From positions 24,469,334-24,533,333 of the forward strand of contig CM106586.1 in the NCBI GenBank assembly GCA_048013815.1: a stretch of DNA of 64,000 nt, written 5' to 3'. A program made the position numbers and the translations under genes. This stretch comes from Setoptus koraiensis (Eukaryota > Arthropoda). The notes under the pieces are model-generated. The model made no database searches and was not told where the DNA came from. It worked only from the letters and a program-made list of their open reading frames with translations. This document shows, piece after piece, positions 21,396-34,500 of the stretch; the stretch's first letter is position 1; each line of letters opens with the position of its first letter.

Positions 21396-24300
21396 AGTTG
21401 AAGCAGGTGCACAGGTTACTATTATCCTCGTCGAGTTGCTGCTCAAATGTGAACGTGAGCACTTCATCGTCATCGGGCCCAGACTCAATCACAGTTGGTG
21501 CATTAAAATGTCCCTTTGGCGCCTAACATTTGCCGTTTATGTCATTGTTGTTAATGTTGTTTAAGTGTCGCTCAATAACGCAAAATCGACAACCAACAAA
21601 ATATAAGCAGTTAGTTGGCATAACGGCAACGGTTTTATAGGTGACGCACAGGTTATAGCGAGGACAAACGAGCAATAGATAGAGAGACAATTAATTAATT
21701 AACGTGCTTCATCTGTGTTACCTGTGTTATATTGCGTAATATACGTATTATTGCGTAATATTACGTAATATTACGTTAGTTATGATGTGTTAGTTTCGAA
21801 TGTTGCTTAATGAGAATTGTGACTCGGCGATGGGCACGCATTGAGTGTGTGTGTGCGTGTGTGTTTTATCCGCACATTTAATAAGTTGTTGCAGCAATAA
21901 TCAACTGACAGTTGGTTAGCTGCTGGCTGAGGCTGGCAAGTTGTGTATTGAGAGTGGTTCAAGTGCCGCTCGCATGCTGCAACAAACTTGTCTCTGGCCA
22001 ACGGATTGGTGATTTTCTTTTATATTTGTGGCGCACACAATTGTTATTTGCTGTGGCTGCTTGCGTATTGGATATTGGATTATCTTTAATAAATGGAGCG
22101 CGCACACATTCTTTGCGAGCTCGCTAACTAAAAGCTGGCCCCGCCGGCCGATAGCTGAAGATGTAATTATGGCGCCAATGAGTAGAGAGTAACAACTGCT
22201 CTGCTATCATCAAGACCGTGCCTGTAACGTTTGCCAGCTTCATTGCCCGTTCCATTGGTGGCTGTTTAAATGTTGTTGTCATCTGATTAGACACACTTTA
22301 ACCTTACACTGGCTCACACGTCACACCACCGTTCCACACCAGGTGATATATGAGCATAAAATGGACACAACACACGCATGCGCCTCAACACTCATATAAA
22401 CAGGTAGTCTATTAGTGATTGCAGCGACAATTTGACAATTGTGAGCACATGACTAACTAAAACTAAATGACAAGCCCGTGAGAGAGAGACCGCATTGGAC
22501 TGCTCTTGTTTGGTATTGTTGTTGGTCAGCTTCACTCACATCAAGTTCATGCCGCCGACGGCCAACAGCAACAACAGCACCAACGGCACCAACGGCACCA
22601 ACGGCACCAACGGCAACAACGGCAACAACAGTAACGACAGTAACAATACTCTAATTGAACCCAAGCTCAATATTGTTATCGCGCAACAATGTAAGGCCGT
22701 CTGTCAGCCAGTTGTTTGATCTAACCAAACAGTAAGCAATTTTGTGTGTGAGAACACGTTGCGATAATTCAATGTTTTTAGCGCCTGCACCGTTGACAAC
22801 AATAGTTTCAATGGTCTCACCAAAAGTTGTCACTGCGTGCACTATTTGTTTGTTTGTTTGTTTGTTTGTTTGTTTGTCAACCACTGGCTACTCTATCTGT
22901 CGCTACTCGCACGCCTGTCATCTGTCAGATTGTTGCTCGTCATATGATTGCTGTCATCCTCTAACGACAGCATGATTTTTGACACTTGGTCACACCGCTA
23001 CCACACACTACAACTACAACTACAAATATACCAAATACAATGAAATGAATGAATGAAAAACAATATTATGCATCATACGTGTGACAGCTGTCTATTTCTA
23101 GAAATGTATCCACGCCACACAAAATAAATAATAATAAAACAAAGAAAAAAAGTGAGATAAACAAACACATTGATTGCCTTTCTTCTCCTGTTGGCCTCTA
23201 CACTGCCCATTATACTCTATTATGCTCTATTGCTTAAACCAATCACAGTCGAATCAGTTCTATCAGATAGCTAGACAGAACAGGTGCGACCGTCCGTCAA
23301 TCCGCAAGCGAGCTTGTAACTACGTTGAAACAATAACCTAAGTGAAACACGCTCTACTCGTTGGTTATCTCGCAAACTTTGTCAAAGCAAAGAAAAACAA
23401 AAGAAACCGAAAATAATCCCATCACAGATAAGTGGAAACAAGCAAATAGGCAAAAGGTACAGAATGAATTGTAGCCTTCACATTTTCACTCACAACGCTG
23501 CTTGCTGGTTTTCTGTCTCTTCGGCACAAATAAGGCCGAATAAGCTTAGTTTTTTGTCTCGACAAATCCCATTTTCGACTGGAGCACAGAATCTGCTGAT
23601 CGAAATGCCTAGGCTTGACTTTGCATTTTCTGGAGTTTTCCTCGCGCATAATTTTTCAGATGCCCTCTGTTCGAAAATCAAATATATTTCCCAAAAATTC
23701 CCCGTAAAGCACATTTGTCTCGAGAATATCCGAAAACAAGCACCGATTTTGTTGTCTCTACGGATGCAACAAAAAAATTCTCTGTTTATATACATGTTAT
23801 ACTCTAAGTGTCCGACCGACCGACACCTAGAGTATGAATCGCTATGTACGATGAATAAATATCCGAACTACAAAAGTTGCCAGTTGGTCGCCAAGCCCAA
23901 ATTTGTTATTCTTGCGTTCACGATCTAGTCGGCCGCCATGCGTAATTTAAGGATTTTCGAAAGAATTGATATTTTCATATAAGTTTTTGCATTATATTAG
24001 TTCGATGATTAGAGCTTGTTTGGCCATTCGACAAATGCACTAGTTCAACAGTATACACACGATTCCACGTCGACTCTTTTCCATCAAGAAGAACTCAGCA
24101 TGAGAGGAGCTGTTGGCAGAATAACGCAGACACCGGGAGAAAAAGTTCCTTGCCATTTTCACATAAATAATGCTCATTATGTGATACTCTCTGGCCAACC
24201 TAGGTGAACTTTATTTTCAAGTTCGGGTATAACTAGGGTATTCTTATACATCTCGACGAGCTCACTCGAATACGGACCATTTGCCCGTCTTATTTTTGCT

Positions 24301-26148
24301 TTACGGAATATTCTGATCCTCGAATCGACCGGACGCATGCCTAGAAGCGTTTTTTTGGTAGAAATGCCGACCTGTCAAGTGAGTCCCGGTCTTGATCGTG
24401 CATCTAGTAGAATAGAAATTGACCAGAATATTGCAAACAGAAGAAAATTAAATTGGTCACCCCTTATTCACAGAATTTGAGATTCTGCCTTGTTAGAACG
24501 TAGGTCTGCTTTTTTTGCAAAAGATTCCCAACCAATAGAATTTGTGAAGGTGAAGATGATATTGTCGTGAGACTGACATTTTTTTTTATTTCTGCCATCT
24601 CTTCGCATAGCAAGTTCAACACGGAGAGAATCCCACCATGAATGCAATATAATGATGAGTGACACGAAGCAAAACTTCAGACCAATTTCAGGTACCAATC
24701 CATTTAATAGATTGAATTCGACCCATGATCAGATTTGAGCAGATTTCATGAGCAGATTTGATTTCTTTAATTAAAAATATGCCAGATAAAACGATAAATA
24801 AATGGAACCTACGTGCTCGACAAATAGGGTTAAGACGTGCCACTAGCATTAGGAGCCCGTTAGCTAGGCACAATGAGAATGACAGAGATTTTTCTACCAA
24901 TGACCACAACCCCAACAAATTATTGTCTTCACATATTGTCTGCATCGATGTCATTCTTCCAACTCCTCAAGCTGATCTGAGGCGCAAATACCCCAATTTT
25001 GGGTTCTGAAAATAAACTAAACAAACTGTCGAGTGCCAGTTTTGGCAACTGTAATATTGAACAGTTATCTGTTCAACCTAGACCAATCAATTGCAAGCGA
25101 GCTCATTAGTTGTGCATTGTCTTGCGCAGATACGCTATCGACACGGATCTAATCATTTTAGCCATGTTACAACAGCTGCTACTTAGGTGAAATAGATCTG
25201 TCATTTTGCCAGTGTTTATATGTGTCATAGTGAAAAAGAAAGATTCGAGATTAAAGCAAACAAATCGTTTGGCATACAAATCAGACAGAAGGGTAAATAA
25301 AATAAATAGGTTGAGAGCTGCAATTGATCTATTTGGTGAATTGATCGGAAAACGTAGGGTAACTCCATTAGCTGGCTTCATTTTTATCCAGCTGTGTCGA
25401 ACTAGAGCCAGTTGAGAATTATTTTTATCTTGCCAATGGTCGTTTTAGCAGTTAAGCAAACACTTTCTTTGCCGGTCCTCGTCGAGTACTACTCGAGACC
25501 TAATTATGTCTAGAAAATGTGTCATCTCCTTGAGGACTGCTTACGGATCTGTTCTGTTTGAGCAGCAGAATAACGGAGAAAAATATTCAAATAGATCAAG
25601 GCTCTCAGGGTCGCGCTGCTCAACACTGAATAAATGATTTGAATAGACGAAAATTTCTCACTGAAATGATCAATTCATACAGAATGCAGTGTCATTTTGG
25701 GGCGAAAATTTTTCATTTTCATTCATTATGTGCCATTGTTGAACTAGCCAACCATTCATTGGGCTAGTTGATGCAAGATACCAAATTGATGTCACACTTG
25801 CGAACATCGATGTGATATGATTGCATAATTTTGCACAATATGCAGTTTCATGCGGGTCTCATAGATGTAAAATATATCACTATAGTGCACAATTCAAGCT
25901 ATCTACTACTTGCAATTGTAAGTTCACTCATGTCGATATATCTAATAACCGATGACATGGCTGTTGTGTAATTTAACAACAACAAACAACCAAACAATGG
26001 ATGCGCACTATTTATAGCTCATGGTCGCTATGTTATTACAACCATGACTCAATTAAGATACCCTAATTAAGTTGAGATTAAACTAACCTGATGGTCTAAC
26101 GTCGGTGTCACTTCCACACCTTCACCTTGTTGTTGTTGCTGTTGTTGT

Positions 26149-26189
<41 letters not shown>

Positions 26190-29100
26190 CTGCTGTTGTT
26201 GCTGCTGTTGTTGCTGGTTGGTGTCGCTGGAGGGTTCCCCTTTGGTCGAGTCGCCATCTAGCGAGTTGGATTTGAAGCGCAAACTGGAACGCGAAAACAA
26301 TTTATTATATCTCATGCTCTTCCGCCCATTACCAGCTCTACTCTTGCTATTTCCGTTATTATTACCACTATTATTACTACTACCACTACACCTACTACTG
26401 ACTGTCCTTATCAATTTATTCATAGGTGCCAATGGATCATTTGCATTAGGGGATTTAATTTTGCAATTGGAATTTGACGACGTCGACAGTATTTGAGGCT
26501 GATGCTCTGTTATGTTGTGTTGCTGTTGCTGCTGTTGGTTTGTGGTTTGTGGGCTCGAGCAACTTTTTTGCTGGCAAGATATATCTCCAATTCCAACTAT
26601 TGCTATGTCAACACCATTTTGTTTTTGTCTTACATAATTGTCACAGTTCTTTTCTAGTTCACTATCGTTGCCATTGGGTGTCACTGCTGTCAATCTAATT
26701 GCACTATTATCACTAATTGCAAATTGACTAGTTGTAGTGGTTGTTGTTGCACAATAATTTGTTGCATTTGTTGTGCTCATCAGTTGACTAGAGAATTTGT
26801 TATTGCGTAAATTATATAAGGCTTGCAATATTTGTGCAATATTATTGAGTGCCCCACAATGCTTACAAGGCACCCATTGTTCCTGTTGTTTGTGTTCGAG
26901 TTGATTTGTATCACAAAGGTGGCGGTCAGTATTTTGTATGCTCCTTGAATTATCCGTTTGAGCGGTGTTCGCCAATACTTGTTCATGCTCTTGTTCAAAA
27001 TCATTTTGTTGTTCGTTTTTCTGCACGTCGTGCTCGTGCTCTTGATTGGTATGTTTCGATTGAGCTTTTGTCAAACAGTAATGCACCTCGGCGACATTAT
27101 TATTATTGCTATTATTGCCTGCATGATATTGTTGCTGGTGCTGGTCATTATTGCCGTACGTGCTATTATTATCGCTATTATTATCCCTATTATTATTATT
27201 ACTATTATTTGATTGGTGGCATGGTCTGCTAACACTGTTACTGGTCAGTGGATGACAAAAATAGGAGGAGTCCCCATGATTGTGTAATGATGCTCTGTGC
27301 TGTTGGTAATTTGCGTCTAGATGCTGCCTAATGGCTGATTCTGGGCCACGAGCCTGCAACTGACTGTGATTTTGAGCTTGACTTTCATTATGAAAGAGGG
27401 CGCGGGTGTGGCTTTGGTTTGGGTTTGGGTTAAGGTTTCCAGGCAACCAAAATTGATGATGATGATGTTGCTGCTGTCGTTGGTGTTGTTGAACTTGGAG
27501 CTGTAGTTGCAGTTGAAGTAGCTGCTGACTTGTGGCGGTGGTGCCATAATTGGCTAGTTGTTGTTGATGATATTGGCCAAAGCTCATAACTAAATCAAAA
27601 TCTTCATGTGGATAAATGAGATGCGACGGGGGTGATGACAGACCGCTGGCTGGCAAACTGCATTTACTGCTATTGCTGGTAGTTGCATTCTGTTGCTGTT
27701 GTTGTTGTTGTTGTTGTTGTGTTGTTGCCAGATTCATTTCATTCAGATTAGTGACCAAGTGTGCCCCTGTTGATGATGATGACGCAATAAATTGTTGTTT
27801 GTTGTTCATAGCAGCTAAGACATTACTTGTGTTTGAGTAGTAGCTAGTTGGATGGTAGCACTCAAACGAATGTTGTTGTTGTTGTTGTTGCTGTTGTTGA
27901 TTAGTGTATGCTTGACCAGCACCACTAATACTATTAGTCGTATTGCAGAAACTATTGGGGCCATTTATGCCATTATCAAGATGAAGAGCAAAGTTACGAT
28001 TATTGGTGTTATTATTAATATCCAGAAGGTGGCATTGGGGTGAAACTTGATTCCAAAGACAGTGCTGGCGTTGTTGTTGTTGTTGTTGCTGCTGTTGCTG
28101 TTGTTGTTGTTTTGTTGTTAGTGGCGCAACAAAACAAGTAAGAGGAGCCGTCAATGAGGCGGCATTAGGTGGGGCCGGTATTTGGGTCGCGGCAGCTATT
28201 GAATCTGTATTTGTGCAATGGGCATCATCGAAGGTCACTTCCACTGGCGACTTGCTTGCTGTTAGCTGGCCTGTTTGCTCGCTTGCGATCAACTTTTTCT
28301 CATGTTGCTGTTGCTGTTTGTTGTCAGCAATGGTGACATCATTGTCATTATCAATATTAACATTAATATTATCACTGCGACTGCTTTTGTCGTTGGCGCA
28401 ATCACTCCTATTTCGGCTATTACTATTGTTATTAGTACTATTATTATTATTATTATTATTATTACTATTGTTATTAGTCACATTATGGGCATCTATAATT
28501 GAGCATGATGCAATGTTGTCGATGTTTGTCGCTTGTGCCACTTGCTGTTGTTGTTGCTGTTGCTCATTACGTGTTGTTCCCCTCAAAAACAATTCACACT
28601 CATGGTTCAGATCACCGTTATTAGCATCTACATTAATATTATTATCATTATTGATATTGTTGATCAATGTTGTTGTTGGCGATGCTTGTTGTTGCGCGAG
28701 CACATTTAAATGGGCTGCATGATCCCGTTTTAATGGATGATAACAACAATAGTTTTGGGTGTAATTGGCGCCACTCGCCCATGTAGTTGCCTGATCATTA
28801 TTGCAATGTTGCTGAATTGATTTTTTTGTTGAACAATCACTTTGGCTATTGTTTTGTTGGCTTGTTGTTGCTGTTGTTGCTTCTGCTGTTGGTGGTGTTG
28901 CTGCTAACGATGATACAATGGCACTCATACATATTGCGTCACTAGGCCCACAAGACGAACTAGACGTGACACGGCCACACAGGCAACATATGTGCTGCTG
29001 TTGATCAAAACACTGTGCACTCACTAAACTGATGATGGACTGATAATCTGGATAATAATTGTAATTGGTTGTTGGTGTTATACAATTAGCTTGCTGTTGT

Positions 29101-30422
29101 TGGCACGCCGATGCTGCCCAATGATGATGATCGCCAAATGGACAAGCTGCTAACATAAGTTGATTGCAATTTAAGTTATGTAAATTGGTGTTGCTATCAT
29201 TTTGTGCATTCTCTGTATTAACAAATTGTGAGGGATAGCCCAATGATTGATGTTGTTGTTGATCTTGCAACAACTTTACTTCTAATTCCAATAGCTCGTG
29301 TTGGGATCGATTCGAGTAGGGAGGCGCCAAATGCAAATTGCCACTACTAATTGAGTGCTCTGTGTTTTGTGTCAGTGGCACACTCGATAAACAGCGACTT
29401 GGCTCCAACGATTCTGTTGTTGTTGCACCGGATGCTGGAACTGCATCCTGTGATGGCTTTGCATCTAAGCGATCTATTTGGGTGAGGCTCTTGCTTCGTT
29501 GGCTCTACATTCGTGGATATATATTCGTATATTCAATCCATTGGTTGCAAACATTCCATGGGAGGCATGTTTAAATAGGCACGCAAACACATCAGCAAGC
29601 GCATATAAATTAGTTATAAATTAGTGCCAAGGGACATGGCGACATTTGCCAGATAAATGGTTATCATCATCAGTTCCGTTAGTGCAAGTGGTTCGGTTTG
29701 GTTTGGTTTGGTTTGGTTTGGTTTGGTTTGGTTTGGTTTGGTTTGGTTTGGTTTGGTTTGGTTTGGTTTGGTTTGGTTTGGTTTGGTTTGGTTTGGTTTG
29801 GTTTGGTTTGGTTTGGTTTGGTTTGGTTTGGTTTGGTTTGGTTTGGTTTGGTTCGGTTCGTTTCGGTTTGGTTCGTTTCGGTTTGGTTCGTTTCGGTTTG
29901 GTTCGGTGTGCAATACACAGAGCAAGTAGCCAGATTCATGAGCGGCAGCAGCAATTATTATTGTTATTCAATTGAGTTAGTGGCAATCAATTACGATGAA
30001 TAGACAGAAGGTAAGTCAATGATTAACAGTCGTGTCTCGTCGTCGCTGGCCAGATCTGGCCAATGTTACATAACAACAGTAATAAATAATCTGCAACAAT
30101 GAAATTTAGTTGCCTCTAACTATCCGCTGATTGAGCGCATCGCAATCACTCACGAGTCACGAGTCGAATGAATTCACGAGTGAATCTCGGTAAATACAAT
30201 GTGTACGACGCAACTATATCTAAATATATAGATGAGACACGTCAACTGGTTGTGTCTTTGTCGTTGCAATCAAGTCTCGTATTCACTTGAGTGATTTGTC
30301 TTTGATTCGCATCACATATCTCACTGTATATATATCTCAAGACTACTTACCGAATCCAGACTGCCCACTTGCAAAAAATGCGGCCTCTTCACTTTGATAT
30401 GCGAATGGACTCGTTTTAACAT
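16677..30422 (-). CDS. PLEKHG5: PLEKHG5-like Rho guanine nucleotide exchange factor (5' part)
   Basis: Six coding exons: 30351-30422 (ATG; MLKRVHSHIKVKRPHFLQVG), 26088-29504, 18298-21522, 17787-17936, 17565-17675 and 16677-16742 (cut by the gap). All junctions are phase 0 with GT-AG sites, which supports one gene. It has 2,347 codons so far. Exons 2 and 3 (1,139 and 1,075 codons) are Q/N/S-rich and largely disordered. The DH domain begins at the end of exon 3 (IWELLSTEVFYVRRLKVI) and continues through exon 4 (MLSNITEIYSANCQFW), exon 5 (LFQPYYKYCLDHSMCLRYV) and exon 6 (RLRLMDLLVKPMQ). These blocks match the order in PLEKHG5, which activates RhoA-type GTPases. The last DH helix and the PH domain are hidden by the gap. 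The link of exons 1-2 to exon 3 is inferred from splice sites and phase. The DH assignment is firm. Confidence 0.85.
21333..21396 (-). repeat. Poly-asparagine tract (GTT/AAC repeat) in RhoGEF exon 3
   Basis: A run of about 20 AAC codons on the coding strand, ending in acidic DDD. Almost every codon is AAC, so the tract is a nearly pure trinucleotide array and is expected to be length-polymorphic. Confidence 0.9.
21523..26087. other. RhoGEF intron between the two giant exons
   Basis: The intron is 4.6 kb. It contains a palindromic TGCGTAATATTACG-type cluster (21733-21776), a short AAC/GGC repeat (22565-22640) and a (GTTT)8 run (22846-22878). No exon could be supported. The frame at 23464-23928 has no recognisable domain. 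Confidence 0.7.
26127..26216 (-). repeat. Poly-glutamine tract at the end of RhoGEF exon 2
   Basis: About 30 glutamine codons, mixed CAA and CAG on the coding strand, lie just before GEGVEVTPTLDHQ and the splice donor. Shorter Q runs recur throughout the exon (for example near 27,690-27,720, 27,870-27,897 and 28,070-28,110). Confidence 0.9.
29696..29850. repeat. (GGTTT)n array, about 31 perfect copies, in RhoGEF intron 1
   Basis: A perfect pentamer array GGTTTGGTTT... of about 155 bp, followed to about 29,906 by decayed units with C (GGTTCGTTTCGGTTTGG). The G-rich strand is the plus strand, antisense to the host gene. It lies in the 846-bp intron between coding exons 1 and 2. Confidence 0.95.
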
Positions 30423-31498
30423 TTTATACGCACTAAAATATCAAGAAGTTGGTCTCGACTGTCAGTCACCCAATCACCTAGTCACTTAGTCGCTTAGTAT
30501 GGTTGATTATATCAGTTAATTAGCGTGCTCATTTTGATTGATGGTCGATTGATTCCTACGATTCTCACGATTCTCACGATCGCGCGTATCCAGTTATACG
30601 ATTGGATTATGTCCCTCCGTGAGAGATGATGCTAATCATTGTTATTGGTCGTCATCGTTATCGTTTCTCGCTTTGCTACCACTAATAATACTCTGATACT
30701 ACTAATGATACAAGCTCACAATCTGCTTACAATCAACTTAAGCGCTTAAATTATTCAACTCATTAGCTCTGCCTCGCAAACTGAGATTGCAAACTGAGAT
30801 TCGCTGCTCGTGAGTTGCCGTTACTATCAAGTGAGTTGTTATTTTTGTTAATTTCACAAAATTTTGTCAGTGTCTCGACGGGAGTTTGTGTGTTAGAGTG
30901 TGATTTTTAAAGCTGCCGACTTGTCGTATTTTGTGTGTTTGTATGTGTTATGTAACTATGACTTGCGATGCGCCGATTCGCTCATTATAACCGACTGAAT
31001 GCGCGTACAGTTAGCATGAAATTGATTTATGTGTGTCGTATATAGATGGTGGCGTCTAGACAAGGCAATAAGAGCGGTTTGATTATAGCGTAATAATAGC
31101 ATGACTTGGTTGAACAGACACAGATACAGTTAGTCTCATGATGTTGTTGCTGTATGTCTTTTTATCTGCTGCTGATGCTGTTGTTGGTGATATATTTATA
31201 CTGCCCCCTGATGCAACTGTACTTGTGCTCATTATTACAAGAGATATGCACACTATTTTGCATTGCACTTATCATTGGATCTATGCAAATATCGACATTG
31301 TCAAGACAATGGCCATTCCTGACAAGACATAACAGATAATCTGGCTAGCTTAGTAGTTACATCATGATTGATGTTGCTTGTTTGTTTGCTGTTGTTCAAC
31401 TACAACAACATTGCTGCTTCAAATACAAGATGTCACTGATTACAAAGTCACTGCTGTCTATGGTCGCTCTTGTGAGTGTGCGTGTAAGCGTGCGTGCG

Positions 31499-31522
31499 TG
31501 TGTGTGTGTGAGTGTGTGTGTG

Positions 31523-31572
<50 letters not shown>
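31499..31572. repeat. (GT)n microsatellite
   Basis: A GT dinucleotide run, interrupted by GAGTGTG in the first half and pure in the second half. It is noncoding despite open frames of alternating Val/Cys or Thr/His. Confidence 0.95.
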
Positions 31573-31573
<1 letters not shown>

Positions 31574-34500
31574 TTGGCTAAATGTGACGGCATTATCTGC
31601 ACTGACAATCTGACTAGCTGGTGGCATCATTTAATTAATTAATAAATAATGTATGAGACTGACACAAAACTGATTGCGAGCCTCGTGATTCGCTCACTGG
31701 CCAACCGAATGTTGTGCGTGTGTGTGTGTGTCGTGACCACCAACTGGGATTGTTATTTATTAATTATTGTGAAACACTTGTTATAATTGTTCTCGTCTCA
31801 ATCATCCAATGTATTAGTGATACATACTGTATTTACATACTGTATGTATTAGTCAGTCATTACATATATATTCAAATTCAAACTATTCCACTCAATAGTC
31901 TGATACTCATCTCAATTGTTACGCAATTGATATTTATGTAAGTTGTGTCGTAAGCAAGTGTGCGCGATATGATCGATGCTGTGTAACTACTTTTGTTAGT
32001 TGTCACATTTTGTATTTCTGGTTGAACTATGCCGCTGTTGTTGTTGTTGTTGCTGTGGTTGTTGCTGTGGTTGTTGCAACTGTCACTCACTCTGGTGGCA
32101 ACAACAACAGTCAGGCGCAAAAGGGCCCCATAAAAGGATGTGATCGAATTGTGCAATTGGCTAAACACGTTACGTTACAATATAAGGTTGCGCTGATATA
32201 ACGTTACATTACAATATAACGTTACGTCAATATAACGTTGTGTAGTTATGTAACAAACATTGGCGGCAAAAATTATGCCAATTAAGCTCATTACATAGTT
32301 GACTTGTCGTATGACGATGACGAGCACACAGTCTACACAATCACACATAAGCAGTCACAAATACAGTGCTCGCAATGTATGCGCCGCGTGAGATATTATT
32401 TGAGCATCGAAGGGCGCACTGGAGTAGAAAATAAGAATAATTAACGTTACTTGGTTTTGATTATTTTCCCCTCATTATTGATACATGTTTTGATCCTTCT
32501 CCAACACACTAACTCACTGACACACCAAAACAGCCAACTGACACACACACCAAACACGCAATTTTGAACGGCAAGTGTGCGCTAATCTATCCACAAATCT
32601 GCATCTTGTGCTTATCTTGGTGTTTTGGATAGATGATCGCGTTTGAATTGTGAATTTTCTGGCGAGATAAGATGCTGCTATGTTGTAACACATTAATGTT
32701 GTTTGTTGTTGGGCACTGTTTTAATTTGACGCTACTCATTTGGCTGCTGTCACTGTCAGTGTTGCGCCGCGATCGACATGGATATTATTTGATTTCAGTT
32801 GTGTCGAGTCGAGTTGAGTCAAGTCAAGCCAAATCGAGTTGAGAGTTGTTTCGAACGTTCGTTAACACTCATTGGCTCACTGGCTCACTGGCTGACTGGC
32901 TAAGAAAGTTGTGACAAAAACGCCAACGCCGAGCAAATGAAAAGAATTCGGTTGTCGTCGTGAATTTCTTTGCACTTTCGTTCTTCTCACATGTTTGCAA
33001 GTTCCCAAGTTGGTGTCATATGCTCCCTTTATATATATTGTTTTTATTCGTTGTTAGCGAGTTTTATGTTTTCTTTTTATGCGCCATTTGATAATTGATG
33101 ACTCTTCTATCTCTCGTTCTCAATATATGCAAATTACATTGGTACTGTTAGCTACTGTAATGGTGGTCGTATCGCTACTCCATTCGTTTGGCTGCTGCCA
33201 CTGTCAGCGAGTATTTATGTGTGAATACTAGACAAGCATAAATGTACAACAACAATACATTTATATTATATTATATTATATAATATTATAATTTATTTAT
33301 TATTTATTCTTCATTAAGCATAAAAGAAGCAACAAGCACTCGCCGAAAGTGATGACGTAATCACGACTTATTTTGCTTGCTCATTGGGCAGCAATTCAAA
33401 TTGTGTCACTTCTTAGAATCACATAATTTGAAGGCCGACGATTTACGGAATACGATTTAGATTTGTGTGTCCTAATTCGACATTTAAATCAGCAACGGGA
33501 CAAACAAACACAGTTGGCCAGCAGAATAAAATCGCTTTAATTGTTTGTTTTGTTTCTATTTTTGTCACAATGCTCTCAATGCTCGTTATGCTTGCGTTGA
33601 GCGATACATTGTAGCCAGCGACGCTTGTTATGCAATTATTAGGGCTTCTTGGCGAGACACTGATGAGACATACTTTTGCTAGTGTCTCAATTGCACCCAC
33701 GCGTCGTTGTAGTCGTTGCTGCTGCTAAGTTATATATGACACAATAATATAATATATAACTCACAATATGACTGAAATCTTTGCCATTTGACTCATTGGG
33801 CTCATCTGACAATTTGTCCCAAAGGGGCGACGACATGCGAATGTGAATAATTAACTAACAGCGAATAAATGTCACACAAACACTGTTTGTATTGTTTTTG
33901 TTGCACATGACACAACATCAATACGCACAAATTGAATTGTTGTTGTTGCTGTTGATTAAAACAAGCGCCAACGGCAACTAACCCTACCTACCCAAGCCTA
34001 CCTATGCTCACCTGGCTCACCTGGCTTACCTGGCTTACCTGGCTGCTTACCTGGCTGCTTACCTGGCTAGCCGGGCAGCTCACTCAATACTATTGAGTCG
34101 ATAGACAGCATCCTGGTGAGCTGCGCAGAGTTGGCTTACTCACTGATCATGTAAATGTATCATTGTGTCAAACGGCTTAACACCTTGCCACTGCGCAACA
34201 AACTCAATTTCGCCAATTTTAACCTGAAACCAACATGCTGTCTAGCCAATAAATGATGAGATGTTTGCTTATATTTGTGTGTGTGTGTCTGTTGACACAT
34301 TTAATCATGACGCAACAGCAGCTGATATTAATTAAGCTGGTGTATGCGTGAATATCCCTGCGAATATGCCTGCGAATTACCATGAAATACCATTGATTAC
34401 AATTGATAGCAATGGTAGTGGCCGAGTTAATTGTTGTAAGCAATGTGACCAGACAAAAGTAACCATTTTGGGTTCAGCATCTCAACTCACATGAGCGCCC

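Noticed and set aside
23464-23928. 154-residue ORF in the RhoGEF intron
   Set aside because: Overlaps a 101-residue frame on the other strand, no recognisable motif, and no good splice sites were noted.
29614-30003. Repetitive protein of WFGLV or QTKPN units
   Set aside because: Open in several frames on both strands because the pentamer array lacks stop codons. It lies within an intron.
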